From the NCBI GenBank assembly GCA_024690635.1, contig JAILOW010000097.1, positions 1-9,548 on the forward strand: DNA of 9,548 bases, in the 5' to 3' direction. Below are positions 1 through 7,326 of this stretch, piece by piece; within the stretch, counting starts at the first letter, position 1; the number at the start of each line of letters is the position of its first letter. The DNA comes from Butyrivibrio sp. GTDB lineage: Bacteria; Bacillota_A; Clostridia; Lachnospirales; Lachnospiraceae. Position numbers and translations under genes: made by a program. The notes beneath the pieces are model-generated. The model made no database searches. It saw nothing but the letters and a program-made list of their open reading frames with translations, and was not told the origin of the DNA.

Positions 1-371
1 GGAGAAAGAAGGTTGTGAATGAGTGCGCCGTCATCTGTTAGAAGTAGAAGACCCTCTGTATCAATATCAAGTCTTCCGCAGGGCGAAAGACCCTTGACTT
101 TTTCCTCAGTTAAAAGATCAAGAACTGTCTTGTGTTCTCTGTCAGTTGTTGCACTTACAACTCCAACCGGTTTATTAAGCAGATAATAGTGATATTTGGA
201 ATACTCCAAAAGCTTTCCGTCAAAAAACACTTCATCTGCCTGTTCGTCAATATGAACATCAGACTTAGACGCTACAGCGCCGTTTACAGTGCATCTGCCG
301 TTTTTAATGTATTCCTTAATCTGCTTTCTGGTGCCGATATTAAATTCACCCAAAAATTTATCCAGTCTCAT
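1..371 (-). CDS. RsuA/RluB/E/F-family 16S/23S rRNA pseudouridine synthase, N-terminal part (runs off left edge)
   Basis: Reading leftward from the ATG at 371 gives 123 codons with no stop, and the gene continues outside the window. Residues 1-45 form an S4-type RNA-binding domain beginning MRLDKFLGEFNIGTRKQIKE. Residues 60-75 contain LLNKPVGVVS, the usual opening of the catalytic domain. Residues 99-115 match the family signature GRLDxxTxGLLLLTxDG, with D102 as the expected catalytic aspartate. The family isomerises uridine to pseudouridine in rRNA; the S4 plus short catalytic layout fits the RsuA branch, but the target base cannot be read from this fragment. In-frame ATGs also exist at 392 and 398, but 371 is preferred because it gives the canonical MRLDK start. 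The ribosome binding site is weak (GGGAAAAT). The gene lies 63 bases downstream of the coiled-coil gene, with a hairpin between them. Confidence 0.93.
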   Translation of the reverse strand, partial: MRLDKFLGEFNIGTRKQIKEYIKNGRCTVNGAVASKSDVHIDEQADEVFFDGKLLEYSKYHYYLLNKPVGVVSATTDREHKTVLDLLTEEKVKGLSPCGRLDIDTEGLLLLTDDGALIHNLLS

Positions 372-398
372 ATTTTCCCGTTTTATATACATAAACAT

Positions 399-426
399 AA
401 AGCTGTCGCAATAATGCGGCAGCTTT
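399..426 (-). terminator. Inverted repeat between the coiled-coil gene and the rsuA-family gene, possible weak terminator
   Basis: Two 11-base arms (399-409 and 416-426) flank a 6-base loop (410-415), starting 8 bases past the stop codon of the coiled-coil gene. Read in the direction of the genes, the stem carries one C/A mismatch and is followed by only a broken T run (ATGTTTATG), so it would terminate poorly. Read on the plus strand, the same position is a G-U pair, so the stem is unbroken, and it is followed by TTTTATATTCTTT. It could therefore attenuate transcription into the rsuA-family gene or stop antisense transcription. The hairpin is visible; its function is inferred. Confidence 0.45.
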
Positions 427-434
427 TATATTCT

Positions 435-1142
435 TTAGATAATGTCAAGATTGACTGTATCCTCAGCGGATAACCCTCCGGCCTCACCATCTGCCTGTGC
501 CTGAGCAGGCTGAGTATCACTGCTGATAGGAGTAACTTCCGGTGGTGTAAGGGAAGCTCTGTTTGATTTTATCATCTCACTGTACTGTGTAAGTGAAGAA
601 AGAATGGAATCATTACTCTGAGTGATTTCTTTTACCATTGTAAGAGTTCCCTGCTTGATGGACTCAATGATATCATCGTTGGTCTTGCTCGTGATATCGA
701 TGGACTGAGATATAATGCTCTCAACATCTGCAAGAAGCTGATCTGTATACTCAACTGCAGCGGCTTTCATTGCGTTGGCTTCCATGGTGGCATTGTCCAG
801 AATGCCCTTTGCCTGCATGGCTGCCTGAGCTACAACCTCATTTGCCTGAGCATAAGCCTGCTTCATGATCTCGTGCTCGTTAATGAGTTCATTTGTATGT
901 ACGGTAGCCTCATCAATGAGGTCCTGTGCTTTTTTTCTGGCGTCATTTAAGATGGCTTCCTTGTTGCTGATGATCTTCTGATAGCGTTTGATCTCATCAG
1001 GAGTCTTGCTCCTAAGCTCTCTAAGGAGCTCATCTATCTCTTCTTTATTTACGATTATCTTAGTCTGTGAAAGTGGCTGAGGCTTGCAATTATCGATATA
1101 TGTCTCGATCTCGTCAATAAGCTGCTCAATCCTGCTACTCAT
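435..1142 (-). CDS. Coiled-coil protein of unknown function encoded next to coaD
   Basis: A 235-residue protein that I cannot assign to a characterised family. Residues 1-20 form a short charged helix. Residues 28-45 contain IIVNKEEIDELLRELR, followed by KTPDEIKRYQKIISNKEAIL. Residues 50-140 are an almost continuous Ala/Glu/Lys/Gln-rich helix with many small residues (KAQDLIDEA, AQANEVVAQAAMQAKGILDNA), typical of coiled coils such as DivIVA or stalk subunits of rotary ATPases. Residues 141-195 are a second predicted helical region. Residues 198-228 are a Pro/Gln/Ala/Gly-rich, probably disordered linker ending in DTVNLDII. There is no signal peptide or membrane segment, so it is probably cytoplasmic. 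Related Clostridia proteins are often labelled 'ATPase' or 'V-type ATPase subunit H', probably because of coiled-coil similarity; no nucleotide-binding motif is present. GGGGGA lies 8 bases before the ATG and starts just after the coaD stop (15-base gap), implying cotranscription. Confidence 0.85.
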   Translation of the reverse strand: MSSRIEQLIDEIETYIDNCKPQPLSQTKIIVNKEEIDELLRELRSKTPDEIKRYQKIISNKEAILNDARKKAQDLIDEATVHTNELINEHEIMKQAYAQANEVVAQAAMQAKGILDNATMEANAMKAAAVEYTDQLLADVESIISQSIDITSKTNDDIIESIKQGTLTMVKEITQSNDSILSSLTQYSEMIKSNRASLTPPEVTPISSDTQPAQAQADGEAGGLSAEDTVNLDII

Positions 1143-1157
1143 AATTTGTATCCCCCA

Positions 1158-1646
1158 TTATCTTTTATATCCATATTTCTCATAAAGCGCATTGGCAACG
1201 AATTCCGACACGCATGGAGAAATATCACCGTTATAGCTGGCAATCTCTTTTACAACGGAGCTGCTAAGGTACGAATACACAAGGCTTGTTGTAAGAAATA
1301 CCGTATCAACCTGCTGATGGGAAAGCTCTTTATTGGTTTGAGCGATCTGGAGCTCATACTCAAAATCGGTGATGGCTCTAAGCCCTCTTATAACGATATG
1401 GATCTGGTGAGCCTTGCAATAGTCTATCAAAAGACCGCTAAAGGACTCGACAACCACATTGTCAAGCTCCTTTACAGACTCCTCTAACATTTTAACACGT
1501 TCATCAAGGCTAAACAATGGAGTTTTAGCGGAATTGCACATGACAGCCACTATAACCTTGTCGAACATGCTGGATGCTCTTTTTATGATATCCAGATGTC
1601 CTAATGTTACCGGATCAAAGCTTCCGGGATAGATTGCAGTTTTCAT
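1158..1646 (-). CDS. coaD: Phosphopantetheine adenylyltransferase
   Basis: A 162-residue protein, the normal size for bacterial CoaD. It transfers AMP from ATP to 4'-phosphopantetheine to make dephospho-CoA, the penultimate step of coenzyme A synthesis, in the cytoplasm. Residues 6-20 are [15 protein letters not shown], with the nucleotidyltransferase T/HxGH motif (T14, H17). K41 in SAKTPLFS matches the substrate-binding lysine. Residues 87-106 ([20 protein letters not shown]) carry the family arginines R87 and R90, and YLSSSVVKE at 126-134 is the conserved C-terminal serine motif. The ATG overlaps the rsmD stop as ATGA, giving a 4-base overlap, and AGAAAGG inside the end of rsmD provides a ribosome binding site 7 bases upstream. 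The rsmD-coaD order is widely conserved in Firmicutes. Confidence 0.98.
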   Translation of the reverse strand: MKTAIYPGSFDPVTLGHLDIIKRASSMFDKVIVAVMCNSAKTPLFSLDERVKMLEESVKELDNVVVESFSGLLIDYCKAHQIHIVIRGLRAITDFEYELQIAQTNKELSHQQVDTVFLTTSLVYSYLSSSVVKEIASYNGDISPCVSEFVANALYEKYGYKR

Positions 1647-2200
1647 GCATTTGCCTTTCTGTACAAGAATACGTGTTTGTTGGATTTATACTCTTTTTCT
1701 CTTCTGACTTCAAAACCGAAGTCCTCTGCAAAAGACATATCAAGCTCCAGTGCGCATTCAACGATTATCATTGTATTTTCCGTAACATAAGGCATCTGCG
1801 AGAGCTGGGAAAGAGTTCTTTCATAAAGCTCGCCATGGTAGGGCGGATCCATAAAGACAATGTCCGCTTCCTTTTCATGGATGTTTCGAAGTCCCAAAAC
1901 CACATCCTGCTTAAGTACGATTGCTTCTTCTTCAAAATGAGTGTTCTTTAGATTCTGAAGAATGCATTTATAAGCATTTATGCCGTTTTCAATAAAATAA
2001 GCTTTGCTTGCTCCTCTTGAGAGTGCTTCTATGCCGATTCCGCCGCTTCCGGAGAAAAGATCCAGAAATACAGCCCCCGGAACCTGATTTTGAATCATGT
2101 TAAAGAGCGTTTCTTTTATCCTGTCCTGAGTAGGCCTTGTATCATTTCCTTCAGGAGTTACAAGCTTAAGCCTTCTGGCAGTTCCTGCGATAACTCTCAT
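1643..2200 (-). CDS. rsmD: 16S rRNA (guanine(966)-N(2))-methyltransferase RsmD
   Basis: A 185-residue SAM-dependent methyltransferase of normal length. RsmD methylates N2 of G966 in 16S rRNA during assembly of the 30S subunit. Residues 1-10 ([10 protein letters not shown]) are the typical N-terminus. [14 protein letters not shown] at 21-34 is the RsmD signature, [19 protein letters not shown] at 46-64 is the SAM-binding motif I, and DPPY at 118-121 is the N-methyltransferase catalytic motif IV. The gene overlaps parC by 4 bases at its start (ATGA) and coaD by 4 bases at its end, so translation of parC, rsmD and coaD is probably coupled. AGGTGA lies 4 bases upstream of the ATG, within the end of parC. 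Confidence 0.98.
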   Translation of the reverse strand: MRVIAGTARRLKLVTPEGNDTRPTQDRIKETLFNMIQNQVPGAVFLDLFSGSGGIGIEALSRGASKAYFIENGINAYKCILQNLKNTHFEEEAIVLKQDVVLGLRNIHEKEADIVFMDPPYHGELYERTLSQLSQMPYVTENTMIIVECALELDMSFAEDFGFEVRREKEYKSNKHVFLYRKANA

Positions 2201-4434
2201 AGTCTCACCTTTGTTCCCTTAGTATCTCTGCTTGTTACTTTCAAATGTGCCAAATTAAGCTGTTTATCATTATGCTCAATGAATTTTTCTTCCATGTCAT
2301 TAAGGAAGTAAACATCTCTTACATAGTCGTTCTTGGAAAGCCTCATACCTCTGACACCGACGGCAGCTTTCTTTTTCTCGGGAACGTTATCAAGGTTGAA
2401 TCTAAGGAAGAACCCGTCGCCGGAGCGAAGTATAACCGTCTTTTGCATGTGCAATACCTCAACGTTTACAACTTCATCACCATCGGAGAGCTTTGTTGCA
2501 GCAACGGTTCTCTTAGATACATCAAACTCACCGCCGTCAACGATCTTCATCATAGACATCTTGGTTGTAAAAAGAAGCCTGTAAAGATTAAGATCCGACT
2601 GACTTGCAGCAAGGACTATGGTTTCCTTGGATGTGTCAAAATTGCTGACATTATCAATGGGAACGCCCTTATCTCTCATCTTTGCCTGAGGAAGATCCAT
2701 TGCCTTTACGGTATGAAGATTACCCGTATTGGTAAAGAAACAAACCTTACCTGTATTTTTCATGACAAAAGAGAATCTGAATTCATTTTCGATAGTCTCT
2801 TTGTTCTTTTCGTATGTAGTAACATCAATAGTCTTGGCATAGCCAAATTTATCCATGATAAAGGCTACATCGATCTCTTCAACAGGCTTTTCCTCGTATA
2901 CAGCAGTCTCTCTGTTGTCGATAACAGTTCTTCTCTCCTGCTGATACTCCTTTTTGATCCTGTTAAGATCATTCTGAATGACCATGGACATTGAATCATG
3001 GCTCTCAAGAATATCCTCATATTTGTAGATATTTGCTACTGTCTGCTCATGATCCTTAATAAGAGCATCAAGCTCAAGACCAATGAGCTTATACAGTCTC
3101 ATCTCCAAAATAGCGTCAGCCTGAGCCTCTGTGAAAAGAAGCTGCGCAGCCATAGCCTTTGATTCTCTGGATTTAAAGTTGATACCCTCTGTAACGCCGT
3201 TTACAAGGCAGTTTTTAGCCATTGCTCTGTCTTTTGAACCGCGCAGGATCTCAATTACAAGATCGATAACATTGCAAGCCTTGATAAGACCTTCCTGTAT
3301 CTCTTTTTTATCAAGCTCCTTTTTCAAAAGAGTCTGATATTTTCTGGTGGTCACCTCAAACTGGAAGTCAGCACAGGCACGCATGATCTCTTTAAGAGAC
3401 AGTGTCTCCGGCCTTCCGTTATCGATGGCAAGCATGTTTACGCCAAAGGTATCTTCAAGCTTTGTCTTTTTATAAAGGAGATTTGTAAAGTTCTCAACAT
3501 CCGTATCCTTCTTAAGCTCGATTACTATACGGATTCCCTCTTTTGAAGACTGGTTGGAAATATCTATTATGTCATTTGTGATCTTCTTTTCAGCAAGCTC
3601 TGCTACATCAGCCATGAACTTGCTGATACCCATACCGATCATGGTATAAGGGATCTGTGTTATAACAAGATTGATATGACCGTTTTTACCTTTTTCAACT
3701 TCTACTTTTCCGCGAAGCCTGATCTTACCTACACCTGTTTCGTAGATCTCCAAAAGTTCGTCTTTGTTGATAACAACTCCACCTGTGGGGAAATCGGGAC
3801 CTTTTATGTATTTCATAAGGTCTCTTGTTGTGAGACTGTCATTTTGGATATAGGCTATCTCTGCATCTATAACCTCCGCAAGGTTATGAGGAGGCGTACT
3901 TGTTGCCATACCAACGGCGATACCTTCTGATCCGTTTATAAGGAAATTAGGGATCTTTACAGGCAAAACCGAAGGCTCTTTTTCCGTCTCATCAAAGTTA
4001 GGCAGGAAATCCACAACGTTTTTATCAAGATCCTCGAGGAAGTTTTCCTGAGTGATCTTGGAAAGACGGGCCTCGGTGTAACGCATAGCCGCAGCACCGT
4101 CGCCTTCTATGTTTCCAAAGTTGCCGTGGCCGTCAACTAATGGAATGGCCTTTTTGAAATCCTGGGTCATTACAACCAGGCAGTCATAGATTGAACTGTC
4201 GCCATGGGGATGATATTTACCCATGGTATCGCCCACTATTCTGGCACTTTTTCTGTAAGGTCTGTCATAGCGGATTCCCAGTTCATACATATCATATAAA
4301 GTTCTTCTTTGTACGGGCTTAAGTCCGTCTCGTATATCCGGAAGAGCACGCGCCACGATAACGCTCATGGCATAGTCGATGAACGACTTTTGCATGATCT
4401 CCGAATATTCAGTTCTGATTATTCTGTCTTCCAT
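2197..4434 (-). CDS. parC: DNA topoisomerase IV subunit A (ParC/GyrA family)
   Basis: A 745-residue type IIA topoisomerase A subunit, the DNA-breaking half of an A2B2 enzyme. Residues 24-45 (SVIVARALPDIRDGLKPVQRR by motif) open the winged-helix domain. HPHGDSSIYD at 75-84 is the helix that corresponds to the quinolone-resistance region, with S80 and D84 in the usual wild-type positions. R118-Y119 in AAMRYTEAR supplies the catalytic tyrosine. GIAVGMATSTPPHNL at 171-185 carries the intercalating isoleucine region, and AILEMRL at 441-447 sits at the coiled-coil gate. The C-terminal beta-pinwheel (about 515-745) has PQAKMRDKG at 582-590 where gyrase has its QRRGGxG box. That loss, the length and the adjacent parE favour topoisomerase IV (decatenation) over gyrase. 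GAGGAA lies 6 bases before the ATG. The gene overlaps rsmD by 4 bases. Confidence 0.93.
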   Translation of the reverse strand: MEDRIIRTEYSEIMQKSFIDYAMSVIVARALPDIRDGLKPVQRRTLYDMYELGIRYDRPYRKSARIVGDTMGKYHPHGDSSIYDCLVVMTQDFKKAIPLVDGHGNFGNIEGDGAAAMRYTEARLSKITQENFLEDLDKNVVDFLPNFDETEKEPSVLPVKIPNFLINGSEGIAVGMATSTPPHNLAEVIDAEIAYIQNDSLTTRDLMKYIKGPDFPTGGVVINKDELLEIYETGVGKIRLRGKVEVEKGKNGHINLVITQIPYTMIGMGISKFMADVAELAEKKITNDIIDISNQSSKEGIRIVIELKKDTDVENFTNLLYKKTKLEDTFGVNMLAIDNGRPETLSLKEIMRACADFQFEVTTRKYQTLLKKELDKKEIQEGLIKACNVIDLVIEILRGSKDRAMAKNCLVNGVTEGINFKSRESKAMAAQLLFTEAQADAILEMRLYKLIGLELDALIKDHEQTVANIYKYEDILESHDSMSMVIQNDLNRIKKEYQQERRTVIDNRETAVYEEKPVEEIDVAFIMDKFGYAKTIDVTTYEKNKETIENEFRFSFVMKNTGKVCFFTNTGNLHTVKAMDLPQAKMRDKGVPIDNVSNFDTSKETIVLAASQSDLNLYRLLFTTKMSMMKIVDGGEFDVSKRTVAATKLSDGDEVVNVEVLHMQKTVILRSGDGFFLRFNLDNVPEKKKAAVGVRGMRLSKNDYVRDVYFLNDMEEKFIEHNDKQLNLAHLKVTSRDTKGTKVRL

Positions 4435-4448
4435 TAGTCGTTCCTCGT

Positions 4449-6371
4449 TTATACGTCAAGTTCAGCATCTGTAGCGTGCTGATGGATAAATTCTCTTCTG
4501 GGCGGTACATCCACACCCATCAAAAGCTCCGTCATCTGGGAAGCCATCTTGGCATCCTCGATCTCAACAGCCTTTAAAAGTCTCTTTTCAGGATCAAGAG
4601 TTGTCTCCCAAAGCTGCTGAGGATCCATCTCACCAAGACCCTTGTATCTTTGCAGTGTAAAAGAGCCTTTGTGAGTATTTCTGTATTTTGCTAGAGCAAC
4701 ATCATCATAAAGATACTCTTCTTTTCCCTTAGCAGGAAGAGCTTTATAAAGAGGAGGCATGGCAATGTAAACATGTCCCTGATAAATAAGCTCCGGCATG
4801 AATCTGTAGAAAAGAGTAAGAAGAAGTGTTGCGATATGCTCACCGTCAACGTCCGCATCCGCCATGATGATTATCTTGTCATAGCGAAGCTTGTTTATAT
4901 CAAAGTCATTGCCGTAGCCTTCTGAAAATCCGCAGCCAAAGGCATTTATCATGGTCTTTATCTCTGCATTTGCAAGGACCTTGTCTATGCTGGCCTTTTC
5001 GACATTCAGGATCTTGCCTCGGATAGGAAGGATTGCCTGATAATTTCTGTCTCTAGCCATCTTGGCAGAACCGCCCGCAGAATCTCCCTCTACGATAAAG
5101 ATCTCGCACTTGGAAGCATCCTTACTTATGCAGTTTGCAAGCTTACCGTTTGAATCAAAAGAATACTTTTGCTTGGTAAGCATATTAGTTTTGGCTTTTT
5201 CTTCGGTTTTACGGATCTTGGCGGCTTTCTCAGCGCATCCGATGATGGCCTTCAAGGTTTCAAGATTTCTGTCAAAGAATCTTGTCATTTCATCATTGGT
5301 GATCTTTGATACGATCTTGGCCGCATCCTGATTATCAAGCTTTGTTTTGGTCTGACCTTCAAATCTGGGATCAGGGTGCTTGATTGAAATAACCGCTGTC
5401 ATACCGTTACGAACATCAGTACCTGTGAAGTTAACATCCTTTTCCTTCAGGATATTAAGCTCCCTTGCGTACTGATTGATGATATTGGTAAACATCGTCT
5501 TAAAGCCGGTAAGATGTGTTCCGCCTTCGGCATTGTAGATGTTGTTACAAAAACCAAGAACCTCTTCATGGAACTCATTTACATACTGGAAAGCAACTTC
5601 AACCTCTACGCCCTCGCTCTCGCCTGAGAAAGAGACAACGTCATGAACGCTTTCCTTGGACTTGTTCATATCTCTGATAAATCCGGTAATTCCATCGGGT
5701 TCATGGAATTCTATATATTCCTCAACTCCGGGCCTTTTATCCTGGAAAATAATGGTAAGCTCGGGATTAAGATACGAAGTCTCATGAAGACGGGACTTTA
5801 TATCATCCTCTCTGAATCTTGTCTTTTCAAAAATAGTATCATCAGGAAGGAAATTGATAGTTGTACCGGTTTCCTTGGTGGTGCCCACAGGTGGCAAAAG
5901 ACCTTTATCAAGCTTTACTGTGGGAATACCCCTTTCATATCTGTCCTCATAAACAAGGCCGTCCTTTTTGATACGAACGCTCATCCTTGTTGACAGCGCA
6001 TTAACAACGGAGGAACCTACACCATGAAGTCCTCCGCTGGTCTTGTATGCATTATTATCAAATTTACCGCCTGCGTGCAGCATGGTAAGCACAACTCGCT
6101 CAGCTGTGATTCCCTTGGCATGCATTCCGACAGGGATACCACGTCCGTTATCTTCTACAGTAGCAGAGCCATCCGCCTCAAGCGTAACATGAATCCTTGT
6201 GCAGAAACCTGCCAGGTGCTCATCCACCGCATTATCGACAATCTCGTAAACCAGATGGTTAAGACCTCTGGTAGATACGCTGCCGATATACATTCCGGGA
6301 CGTTTTCTGACTGCCTCCAGTCCCTCCAACACTGTAATACTGGAAGCATCATATTGATCTTGTACTGCCAT
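4449..6371 (-). CDS. parE: DNA topoisomerase IV subunit B (ParE/GyrB family)
   Basis: A 640-residue ATPase subunit of a type IIA topoisomerase. Residues 15-30 are LEGLEAVRKRPGMYIG. The GHKL ATPase site is intact: E43 (catalytic base) and N47 in YEIVDNAVDE, DNGRGIP at 74-80, and GGLHGVGSSVVNALS at 113-127. The transducer lysine is K342 in GQTKTKL. The TOPRIM domain starts near 421 with EIFIVEGDSAGGSAK (E428), followed by PIRGKILNVEKA at 449-460 and the metal-binding D505, D507 and D509 in MADADVDGEH. The C-terminus has QRYKGLGEMDPQQLWETT. AAGGGG sits 7 bases before the ATG, and parC follows after 14 bases. Genomes of this group normally keep gyrB-gyrA near dnaA, so a second linked pair in this context is most likely parE-parC. 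The gyrase/topo IV split for the B subunit rests mainly on its partner. Confidence 0.92.
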   Translation of the reverse strand: MAVQDQYDASSITVLEGLEAVRKRPGMYIGSVSTRGLNHLVYEIVDNAVDEHLAGFCTRIHVTLEADGSATVEDNGRGIPVGMHAKGITAERVVLTMLHAGGKFDNNAYKTSGGLHGVGSSVVNALSTRMSVRIKKDGLVYEDRYERGIPTVKLDKGLLPPVGTTKETGTTINFLPDDTIFEKTRFREDDIKSRLHETSYLNPELTIIFQDKRPGVEEYIEFHEPDGITGFIRDMNKSKESVHDVVSFSGESEGVEVEVAFQYVNEFHEEVLGFCNNIYNAEGGTHLTGFKTMFTNIINQYARELNILKEKDVNFTGTDVRNGMTAVISIKHPDPRFEGQTKTKLDNQDAAKIVSKITNDEMTRFFDRNLETLKAIIGCAEKAAKIRKTEEKAKTNMLTKQKYSFDSNGKLANCISKDASKCEIFIVEGDSAGGSAKMARDRNYQAILPIRGKILNVEKASIDKVLANAEIKTMINAFGCGFSEGYGNDFDINKLRYDKIIIMADADVDGEHIATLLLTLFYRFMPELIYQGHVYIAMPPLYKALPAKGKEEYLYDDVALAKYRNTHKGSFTLQRYKGLGEMDPQQLWETTLDPEKRLLKAVEIEDAKMASQMTELLMGVDVPPRREFIHQHATDAELDV

Positions 6372-6389
6372 TAAAATACCCCTTGTTAA

Positions 6390-7259
6390 TTAGTAATGAA
6401 TCTTTTTTGTTACAGTCACAGCAAGAGCTCCGGGTCCAATGTGACATGCAACGGATAAAGAAAGCGGATCCATGTGGATATCAAATCCGGGGAAAGCTTC
6501 CTCTATCTCCTTCTTCCATACCTGCGCAGCTTCCTTATCTTGTGTGTATGCAGCTCCGATCCTGAAATCCTTTGCATCCATTCCGCCGAATCTGTTTTCG
6601 ATATCAGCTTTAATGGCATTTATCATTATGTTTTTACCCTGATTTGAAGTACGTGCCTTGGCAAAAGCATCAAGCTTTTCACCCTGGATCTGAAGAACGG
6701 GTTTTAGCCTAAGAAGTGTACCTAAAGCCGCAGCTGCAGGAGTGATCCTTCCGCCTTTTTTCAGGTAGTAAAGCGTATCAAGCATAATGTAAATACTTGA
6801 TTCAAACTTGTTCTCCATAAGTTTTTCAACGATCTCTTCAGGAGAAAGACCTGCATCAGCCATCTCTTTTGCATCAAGAACCGACTGACGTTGAGTTACG
6901 GAAATCCTCTGATTGTCTACAACGAAAACCTTGCCTTCATATTCCTGCCTTGCGATCATGTATGCGCTCTGGCAAGAACCTGAAAGACCGCTGCTCATGG
7001 GTATATAAATAATACTGTTGTGATCTTCAAGGACATTATCCCACATTGTCATAAGAGAATCAGGTGTGGGCTGACTTGTGGATACTTCCGCATCCTCAGC
7101 CAGTTTGGTATAGAACTCTTCCTGAGTAAGATTTATATCTTCAAAGAAATCCTGACTGTTTATCATAAAGGGCATAGGTACAACGAATACACCAAGCTCT
7201 TCACCTTGTTTTTGCGTAATTCCACTGTTGCTGTCTGTAATTATGGCGATCTTTGACAT
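6390..7259 (-). CDS. DegV family protein, FakB-like fatty-acid-binding protein
   Basis: A 289-residue soluble protein of normal length for the DegV family. FakB-type members bind a fatty acid and present it to the kinase FakA, which makes acyl phosphate for phospholipid synthesis. The N-terminus IAIITDSNSGI (4-14) is the typical first strand and loop. TSQPTP at 61-66 and SSGLSGSCQSA at 89-99 match the head-group-binding loops. DTLYYLKKGGRI at 161-172 and HIGPGALA at 273-280 supply the conserved Arg and His of the FakB fold. The lipid specificity, or whether the protein binds another ligand, cannot be read from the sequence. A FakA-like gene lies just beyond recG, which fits the FakA/FakB role. 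The ATG at 7259 is the only plausible start: no in-frame ATG, GTG or TTG lies between it and the AGGAGG, and the N-terminus is canonical. The stop is 18 bases before parE. Confidence 0.95.
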   Translation of the reverse strand: MSKIAIITDSNSGITQKQGEELGVFVVPMPFMINSQDFFEDINLTQEEFYTKLAEDAEVSTSQPTPDSLMTMWDNVLEDHNSIIYIPMSSGLSGSCQSAYMIARQEYEGKVFVVDNQRISVTQRQSVLDAKEMADAGLSPEEIVEKLMENKFESSIYIMLDTLYYLKKGGRITPAAAALGTLLRLKPVLQIQGEKLDAFAKARTSNQGKNIMINAIKADIENRFGGMDAKDFRIGAAYTQDKEAAQVWKKEIEEAFPGFDIHMDPLSLSVACHIGPGALAVTVTKKIHY

Positions 7260-7309
7260 ACCTTTGTTACCGGCAAATGCCGATACTCCTCCTATTTTTA
7301 CCTATTATA
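7260..7309 (-). promoter_or_regulatory. degV leader: TATAAT box and Shine-Dalgarno set apart from the start codon by a hairpin
   Basis: On the minus strand a perfect TATAAT lies at 7309-7304, without a good -35 hexamer at 16-18 bases. AGGAGGAG, a near-perfect Shine-Dalgarno, follows at 7293-7286. It is 28 bases from the ATG when counted from AGGAGG, too far to work linearly. Between them a 7-bp stem with a 4-base loop (7285-7268, arms TATCGGC and GCCGGTA, one U-G pair) starts directly after the Shine-Dalgarno. If folded, it leaves about 10 bases of effective spacing between AGGAGG and the ATG. An AAAGG also lies 1 base before the ATG, too close to act alone. The elements are visible; their use is inferred. 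Confidence 0.55.
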
Positions 7310-7326
7310 ATAAGAATATATTACTT

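Noticed and set aside
132..473. Plus-strand open frame of 113 codons crossing the rsuA-family start and the hairpin
   Set aside because: It overlaps the conserved S4 domain of the minus-strand gene and the end of the coiled-coil gene, and its translation is Cys/Phe/Ile-rich and unlike a real protein.
2245..2994. A 249-codon open frame on the plus strand opposite parC
   Set aside because: It lies entirely opposite well-conserved parC sequence, its translation has no recognisable domain, and it has no ribosome binding site. It is a by-product of parC codon use.
2197..6371. Calling the topoisomerase pair gyrB-gyrA
   Set aside because: The GyrA box is degenerate, the A subunit is shorter than most gyrase A proteins, and the pair is not next to dnaA/recF. 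Topoisomerase IV fits better, although the split cannot be settled without seeing the rest of the genome.
7268..7285. The degV leader hairpin as a terminator for recG
   Set aside because: No T run follows the stem on the minus strand, and the stem is short. Its position between a Shine-Dalgarno and a start codon suits a translational role better.
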